Shown here one piece after another: positions 56,867 through 64,000 of a stretch of 64,000 nt of DNA (position 1 is the stretch's first letter; each line of letters starts with the position of its first letter). The notes beneath the pieces are model-generated. The model did not search any database. It was not told where the DNA came from and saw only the letters and a list, made by a program, of their open reading frames with translations. Origin of the DNA: Branchiostoma belcheri (taxonomy: Eukaryota; Chordata; Leptocardii; Amphioxiformes; Branchiostomatidae); assembly GCF_001625305.1 (NCBI RefSeq), contig NW_017803235.1, positions 331,393 through 395,392 of the forward strand, in the 5' to 3' direction. The position numbers were made by a program, and so were the translations under genes.

Positions 56867-59800
56867 GAGCGAATGTCTGTAAGGATCAAACAATGGTGGC
56901 AGGGGTCAAAAAATCGATTTGGCTCAAACTTTGCACAGTGATAGTACTTGGCCCACAACCCCTCAAAATAGCTTTCTTTCCGGTCAGCACCGATCGTTGC
57001 CATGGTAACGGGCCAAACAAGTTTCAGGACCATTTTCCCTGATTTAGACATGAGAAAAGCATGAAATTTGGCATAGTTTAAGGCACGATTACGAGCAAGT
57101 GCTTTAGTATTATGGAAAAAACAAAGTATGGGCATAAAAGACCAACTAATCTGCTATTCTAGAATAGCTTTGAAATTTTCAAGAAGTTCGTTTAAAGGAC
57201 CTGGGCAACCCTAACACAATACAGTGTTTGAGGCTTATGAAAAAGCGCTATTTCTGCCCAATTTCGAAGTGCTGTAACTCCAAAGATGGTGATTTTTTTT
57301 GCTTCAAATTTGAATCATAGATACATAAACATATGTGCTATAAAATGCATGGTTGCAAACCTTGGGCACTTCTTTGGTTGTCACGTGGTTGTCCTTAGAA
57401 GTAGGTCAAATTTTGAATTTGAGGGAAAGTATGATTTTCAGCCATGTTCAGGATACTATATCTACAAAAGAAAGAAAGCAATCTGATAAAGTCTTTTGCC
57501 CAAAGTAACACTATGTCTTGTCAATTAAATGAATACTTGGGGAAGTTGAAGTCTTGTGTCGTTGGTGTGCACTTGTCCCTCAAAGTGGGCCATATTTTGG
57601 ATATGTACAGAAATTGACATATACGGCTATGTTTGAAGCTCTAGAGATAACAAAGTAGGATGTCATTTGAATTCAATCTTTTCAGGAAAGTACATATATG
57701 TATTGTGTATCAAATGAATACTTGTGGAGATTGGGGCCTTGTGTCGTTAGTGTGCACTTGTCCCTCAAAGTAGGCCATATTTTGGACATGTACAGAAATT
57801 GACATATACGGCTATGTTTAGAGCTCTAGAAATAACAAAGTAGGATGTCATTTGAATTCAATCTTTGCAGGGAAGTACATATATGTATTGTGTATCAAAT
57901 GAATACTTGTGGAGATTGGGGCCTTGTGTCGTTGGTGTGCACTTGTCCCTCAAAGTAGGCCACATTTTGGACATGTACAGAAATTGACATATACGGCTAT
58001 GTTTGAAAGTCTAGAAATGACGAAGTGGGATGCCATTTTAATTCAATCTTTGAAGAGGAGTACATATATGTATTGTGTATTAAATAAATACTTGTGGAGA
58101 TTGGGGCCTTGTGTCGTTGTTGTATACTTGTCCCTAAAAGTAGGCCATTTTTTAAAGAGCAAATGTCTGTAATGATCAAACAATAGTGAGCGGGGTCAAA
58201 AATTGATTTTGCTCATATTTAACACAGTGATAGTACTTCGCCCACAACCCCTTGAAATAGCTTTCTTTCCGCTCAAAACCCATTGTTGCCATGGCAACAG
58301 CCCATTCAAGTTTTGGGGCCATTTTGACAGATTTTTGCGTCTCTACAACACGGAAATTGGCAAAGTTTAGGACGCGGTCACCGCCAACTGCTTTATAGTA
58401 ACGACAAATACTTCAGGATATTATTAGAACAATGCATTAACTTGTACGAAATAGGTGTGAAGTTGATGTGCAGGCAGATTTCAATCTTTGGGCAACCTCG
58501 AAGTAGGTCATTTTCCGCAATTGTCCCCAAATTTGGATTTTGGGCTGTTTTTGAGCTGATGAAAATACCAAAGTGAATTTATTTTCAGACCCATCCTTCT
58601 ACCATGTTTATTATAGTATTGGCTATCACATGGGTGATTTTGAGGGCTTCCTATTTTGTTCATGTCGTACGAGGGGTGATCCAAAAGTTCTCGGCCTCTC
58701 CCAAAAAACGTGATGGCAGAAACATTTTTCTTACACTATTTTTTAACATAGTCTCCTCTAACTTCAATGCACTTGGTCCAGTGATGTTCCAGCTTTCCTT
58801 TCCCTTGTGGAAGAATATTTTGTCTGAAGCCCTTAAAAATGCCTAAACCACATCAATGACGCCATCATCACCATCAAAACGTTGACCACGTAAGTGGAAC
58901 TTGAGTTTAGGAAACAGGTAGAAGGCCCACGGTGCTAGGTCAGGTGAATAGGAAGAGTGGGGTAAGACTTCAAAGCCACATTCGTTTGCTGCTGCCACTG
59001 ACCCCTGTGCCGTGTGGACAGGTGAATTGTCAGCACGTCAACTTGGAGCTTTTTCTCCCCTTTTCTTTGTGGTTGTTGCCCTCAAATGCCGCAATTCTGG
59101 TGCACAGTATACCCCCCTGATGGTTTGACCCTTTTGCAGGTAGTCAATAATGATAACCCCCTCACTTTCCAAGAAAACAGAGGCAAAAACCTTTTCAACG
59201 GGTAAAACTCGCTTGGGATGCTGGGAACCGTTCTTCATCAATTATTTGCTCTGCTGTTTGATTCGGAGTGAAAGTGGTGAACCCATGTCTCATATTGGGT
59301 GACAAATCGTTTGAGTAAGTTGCCTTGATGGACTGAGTTCGTTCCTTGAAATGCCCAGCCTGATTAACGTGTGATGTTCAGAAAACATTCTAGGCACCCA
59401 TCATGCAGACAGGTTGCTCATCCCCAGGATGTACGACAAAACATTGTGAACTGTACCACAAGTCAGGCCAAAGACCCTGCTACAAGTTGGACCGTCTCAC
59501 ACCTGTCATTTACTACCATGTGATGGATGGCCTCAACTGGATTGTCCATGGTGCTGATTTGTAGCATCCTGACATATGTTCATCTTTTGTGCTCTCCTTG
59601 ACGCGCTTAGAGCTAGCAACCCAGTTCTTTGTGGTTAAATAAGAGGGGGAGTCATCACCAAGTGACTTGATCATGTCTTTATGGATTTCCCTAGTAGACA
59701 TAGCTTTTTATCGATGCACTTGAGCATAGCACACGCTTCTGGTGCGGCCATTTTGTGATTTTGCCCTCACCCGCCCAATTTTCACGGGGCATCACGTGCT

Positions 59801-61621
59801 AATTATTGAATGCAAAAATTTGCATTTTTGTGGGCAGTGATGTAAGACGTCATAGTATACAGTTATGCTAGAGAATACGCGTTTGACCTCTAATTTCTAG
59901 GTGAGGCCGAGAACTTTTGGATCACCCCTCGTATATGCCTATTTCTGTAAATGTTTAAAATATGGCCTACTTTTAGTGACAAGTATACAACAACGACACA
60001 AGACTCCAACCTCCACAAGCCCTTATTTGATACACAATACATATATGTACTCCTCTTAAAAGATTGAGTTAAATTGACATCCTACTTCGTTATTTCTAGA
60101 CCTTCAAACATAGCCGTTTTTGCTAATTTCTGTATGTATGTCCAAAATATGGCCTACTTTTAGGGAAAAGTACACACCAACGACACAAGACCCCAACCTC
60201 CACAAGTATTCATTTGATACACAATACATATATGTACTTCCCTGCAAAGATTGAATTCAAATAGCATCTAACTTTGTTCTTTCCAGAGCTTCAAACATAG
60301 CCGTATATGTCAATTTCTGTACATGTCCAAAATATGGCCTACTTTTAGGGACAAGTGCACACCAACAACACAAGACCCCAACCTCCACAATTATTCATTT
60401 GATATACTTTAAATATATGTACTTCCCCGCAAAGATTGGATTCAAATAGCATCTAACTTTGTTCTTTCTAGACCATCAAACATAGCCGTACATGTATATG
60501 TCAATTTCTGTACATGTCCAAAATATGGCCTACTTTTAGGGACAAGTGTACACCAACGACACAAGGCCCCAATCTCCACAAGTATTTGTTTTATACACAA
60601 TACATATATGTACTTCCCTGCAAAGATTGAATTCAAATGACATCCCACTTTTTTATTTCTAGAGCTTCAAACATAGCCGTATATGTCAATTTCTGTACAT
60701 GTCCAAAATATGGCCTACTTTGAGGGACAAGTGCACACTAACGACACAAGGCCCCAATCTCCACAAGTATTCATTTGATACACAATACATATATGTACTT
60801 TCCTGCAAAGATTGAATTCAAATGACATCCTACTTTGTTATCTCTAGAGCTTCAAACATAGCCGTATATGTCAATTTCTGTACATATCCAAAATATGGCC
60901 CACTTTGAGGGACAAGTGCACACCAACGACACAAGACTTCAACTTCCCCAAGTATTCATTTAATTGACAAGACATAGTGTTACTTTGGGCAAAAGACTTT
61001 ATCAGATTGCTTTCTTTCTTTTGTAGATATAGTATCCTGAACATGGCTGAAAATCATACTTTCCCTCAAATTCAAAATTTGACCTACTTCTAAGGACAAC
61101 CACGTGACAACCAAAGAAGTGCCCAAGGTTTGCAACCATGCATTTTATAGCACATATGTTTATGTATCTATGATTCAAATTTGAAGCAAAAAAAATCACC
61201 ATCTTTGGAGTTACAGCACTTCGAAATTGGGCAGAAATAGCGCTTTTTCATAAGCCTCAAACACTGTATTGTGTTAGGGTTGCCCAGGTCCTTTAAACGA
61301 ACTTCTTGAAAATTTCAAAGCTATTCTAGAATAGCGGATTAGTTGGTCTTTTATGCCCATACTTTGTTTTTTCCATAATACTAAAGCACTTGCTCGTAAT
61401 CGTGCCTTAAACTATGCCAAATTTCATGCTTTTCTCATGTCTAAATCAGGGAAAATGGTCCTGAAACTTGTTTGGCCCGTTACCATGGCAACGATCGGTG
61501 CTGACCGGAAAGAAAGCTATTTTGAGGGGATGTGGGCCAAGTACTATCACTGTGCAAAGTTTGAGCCAAATCGATTTTTTGACCCCTGCCACCATTGTTT
61601 GATCCTTACAGACATTCGCTC
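56867..61621. mobile_element. 4.75-kb foldback element with tandem-repeat arms and TTAA ends
   Basis: TTAA at 56863-56866 and 61622-61625. The ends GAGCGAATGTCTGTAAGG and its inverse match almost perfectly for hundreds of bases (56867-57530 against 60960-61621). The inner arms are tandem repeats of about 185 bp (four units at 57540-58150, six at 59940-60950) with the phrase TGTCGTTGGTGTGCACTTG. At 58150-58400 there is a diverged extra copy of the outer end. No transposase other than that of the inserted mariner. The paired ORFs on the arms (56863-57135 minus, 61353-61625 plus) are mirror images and not called as genes. Confidence 0.8.
58668..59933 (-). mobile_element. mariner transposon, inactive, inside the foldback element
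   Basis: The TIRs start CGAGGGGTGATCCAAAAGTT (with TA) at 58668 and are inverted at 59933, about 30 bp each, flanked by TA. On the minus strand a broken transposase runs from ATG 59751: REIHKDMIKSLGDDSPSY (HTH), TQYETWVHHF, VIIIDYLQKGQTI, ADNSPVHTA, PHSSYSPDLAPW and FFHKGKAG. It is a DD34D-type mariner with the first catalytic Asp (normally D-E-T-W) now Tyr, and several frameshifts and stops. Intact TIRs with a dead transposase. Confidence 0.85.
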
Positions 61622-61885
61622 TTAAGAAGACGTACTTTAAAATTCAAATAGATGCTAGACTCTAAATACAACATTGTTTGCATGGAGTTCTATATCTCAT
61701 TCTTAAAAAAGACATAAAATAGACGCCGGGTTGTTTATTAGTTGCACTCTCCCTGTTAAATTGTATTTTAATGTAGCAACAGCCGTTGGTGTTGATTTCA
61801 CTGTGCGCAATCTGGAAGCAATGCAATCATACTTTCCAGTAAAATTTTCACAGAAAGCAAATCAGAAGTTGTAACAATATGAATG

Positions 61886-61889
<4 letters not shown>

Positions 61890-61933
<44 letters not shown>

Positions 61934-61986
61934 GTGATATATAAATTTGTTATATAAATGTGATATATATATCACATTTATATAAC
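61890..61986. repeat. AT microsatellite and perfect 38-bp palindrome
   Basis: An (AT)n run at about 61892-61930 is followed by ATGTGATATATAAATT. A perfect palindrome then occupies 61949-61986, reading GTTATATAAATGTGATAT outward from each end. It is probably derived from AT-repeat slippage and is cruciform-prone. Confidence 0.85.
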
Positions 61987-64000
61987 TAATGTTTTTTGAC
62001 ACTTTGTATCTAAACTTTATTTAAAACTCTTGACAATTTGAGGACTAGCATGGAAATTGTGAAAGTTATAAAAGTATGTGAATAATCGTAGATTTTTTTG
62101 TCTGTAATGGTGCCATGATTGACAGGAGTTATTACATAGGGACAAAAGATAAGCAGATTCCAATCAAATCATTGAACTTGTTAACTTAAAAAAATGTCAA
62201 CTTTGTCGTATCGGCAAATGAAAAAATCATAAGCGGAAGAATTTGGTCCATACGACTAAAACATTTTCAGTTACTTGTAGCCTATTGAAAAATTTGGTGC
62301 CCCATGCCTATCTTAACTTTCCCATGATCCCATTGCTGAGATCATGGTGTAGGGCGGAAATACGCATGGATTTCCTTCTTTACTTACAGACACATAATTC
62401 GCATGAGTGGTAATCGACAGAAATGAAATGAACTCTTAGCACAATCAAATAAAATTATTTGAAATTGGTCATTTGTAAACGTCAAAAATGATAAAGCTTT
62501 TTAAGTGTTGATTTTAGTAGAATGTTACCATAATGTGTCTTGGCTTGAGTTGTATTCATTTCTATAGGTTTAACAAAACAGCAGTTATCGCCATTGAGAC
62601 TTAATGAACCTAGTTGCCTGTCTTTAAATGTCAAACTGTGTACTTTTAGAAATAAATTCAATGTAATCATGAAACATGTGTTGCAATATCTTTCTTTTAA
62701 TCATTCAATTTATTTTTTTGAACCAGTAATTACAACTCAGGCCATTTTGGCCTGCTTTTCAGGTAATCCTGGTTACACATAGAAATACATTAAACAAATA
62801 CACAGTACATAAACTATTCCTAAATACAACATCATAATCATCAACTACATCCTAAACATCAACTATCATGGTGTTTTGATACGTCACTGCCATTTGTCAA
62901 ATACGTACACGAAAAAAATAAACAGCTTGGTTACTATTATAGTCCAACCCAAGTAGAAACGTATCAGATATTTACTAGGAGCTGTTTCTAGCTAGAGGTG
63001 TTTGTTAATAAAACATAGTATCGAGACACATCAAGTAAACATTGGAAAAGTTAATCGTCTGTGTCTTATTCATAAACATTCAGACCCACACAGCACGTGT
63101 TAGGTTTGAAGTTTTCATCTCAAGGTTCGGTCTCTGCATTTGAATAGTCTAAACGTCTTGCTACCAAACACGTTGCCGAATCACATATTCAGAAGCTGTT
63201 TTTATGACACTTGACATTATATTTTTCTTCAGCACCATCTTTCTAAGAATAAAAATATAACATTCGATAGACAAAGATAAAAAGCACACACCAAACGTCA
63301 TGAAAATATATCATAGCTTCTTGACCTATCGTGCTTATTCCTAGCTAGACTGCGCCTTTTTGGATCCGTTAGACTAGGGGGCTCAGAACTTAGGGGGCTT
63401 GTAGATGACAAGCTTACCTATCCTATAGAAGGAAACAGACGTGTATAGAACTTCAATATTTGTACTAATAGTTAATAATGACTACAGCGACTACTAAATC
63501 TATATAATTAATGACATTTCCTAAAAAATAAGGAACTATGCTCACTTTGGTTGAAAGACGTACTTACATGTTCGGACAAGCATGATTCTTGCATCTGGCT
63601 TACAGTTTCACTAAGACAAAACCTGTACAAATCGTACCGACTAATGGTTTGGTGGGTATAGACTAGCATGTCGTACATCTCTGATGCCACTTATAGCTCT
63701 TAAATCTAGTTATACACATAGTGGTTACATGTGACTTTAAATCCACTTTACTCTTATATTTAATGTTTGATGGCTGGTCTACAATGAAAACGAGTAAATC
63801 AAAAGTGTATGGTTAAATTTGATTCTGTTTGCAGCTGTAGGGCACACTAGTACTACGTGCTGTCCTTGAAAATCTAAGACATCATGTTAATGCTAACGTA
63901 GTTCCAGATGACTCAAACTTGCGAGCTATATAATGTTAATTTACTTGCAGTTGTTTTGAAGAGCTTCTATTTTATTTCTATGTTTAGCTAAACCAAGATT
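61987..64000. other. Unassigned AT-rich stretch to the window end
   Basis: No supported exon, repeat family or RNA gene. Confidence 0.35.

Noticed and set aside
56863..57135. 90-codon ORFs at both ends of the foldback element
   Set aside because: They are identical mirror images caused by the inverted arms, with no domain and no start context.

Overview
The window looks like chordate invertebrate DNA, most likely from an amphioxus (Branchiostoma). Genes are split by GT-AG introns and the intergenic sequence is AT-rich. It is packed with non-LTR retrotransposon pieces, tRNA-derived SINEs and TTAA-flanked inverted-repeat elements. The C-type lectin-like (CTLD) and LRR-Ig receptors belong to families greatly expanded in amphioxus. 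The species call is an inference. No bacterial, phage or organelle signal was seen, and there is no rRNA, intact tRNA gene or CRISPR array.

Layout: 1-2 kb holds the end of a TTAA-type element and an eight-finger C2H2 gene on the minus strand with a decayed 3' tail. 2.7-12.4 kb is mostly transposon debris: a 978-bp piggyBac-like MITE, two SINEs, three LINE 3' fragments and a Harbinger-like MITE. 13.5-16.9 kb carries a two-exon LRR-Ig-transmembrane receptor gene (minus) with a tyrosine-rich tail. 17.6-19.2 kb holds two related CGTACG-rich TTAA elements, one split by a SINE with a 13-bp target-site duplication. 20-20.7 kb has two unrecognised candidate exons. 22.4-26.8 kb is a decayed tandem-duplicated complex with a hairpin conserved in three units. 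27.2-27.4 kb is the last exon of a sialyltransferase-like gene (minus).

30.7-36.3 kb and 46.9-53.9 kb hold two tandem plus-strand type II membrane CTLD genes. Gene A has a cytoplasmic ITIM-like motif, a coiled-coil stalk and an EPN/WND lectin domain. Gene B has an NPxY motif in the matching exon, a collagen-like stalk with a frameshift, and an EPD/WHD lectin domain. Between them lie a 1.43-kb near-identical duplication, a nearly full-length APE/RT LINE with two stops and a frameshift, and a 20-base assembly gap.

54-56.7 kb contains an RTE-like LINE with a 10-bp target-site duplication and another LINE 3' end. 56.9-61.6 kb is a 4.75-kb foldback element with ~185-bp internal tandem repeats, TTAA ends and a dead mariner in its loop. 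The last 2 kb shows only an AT microsatellite and a perfect 38-bp palindrome. Functionally, the window is an innate-immunity-type receptor neighbourhood (LRR-Ig receptor, two lectin receptors, a glycan-modifying enzyme fragment) reshaped by mobile elements. All exon joins are inferred from splice consensus and reading phase only.
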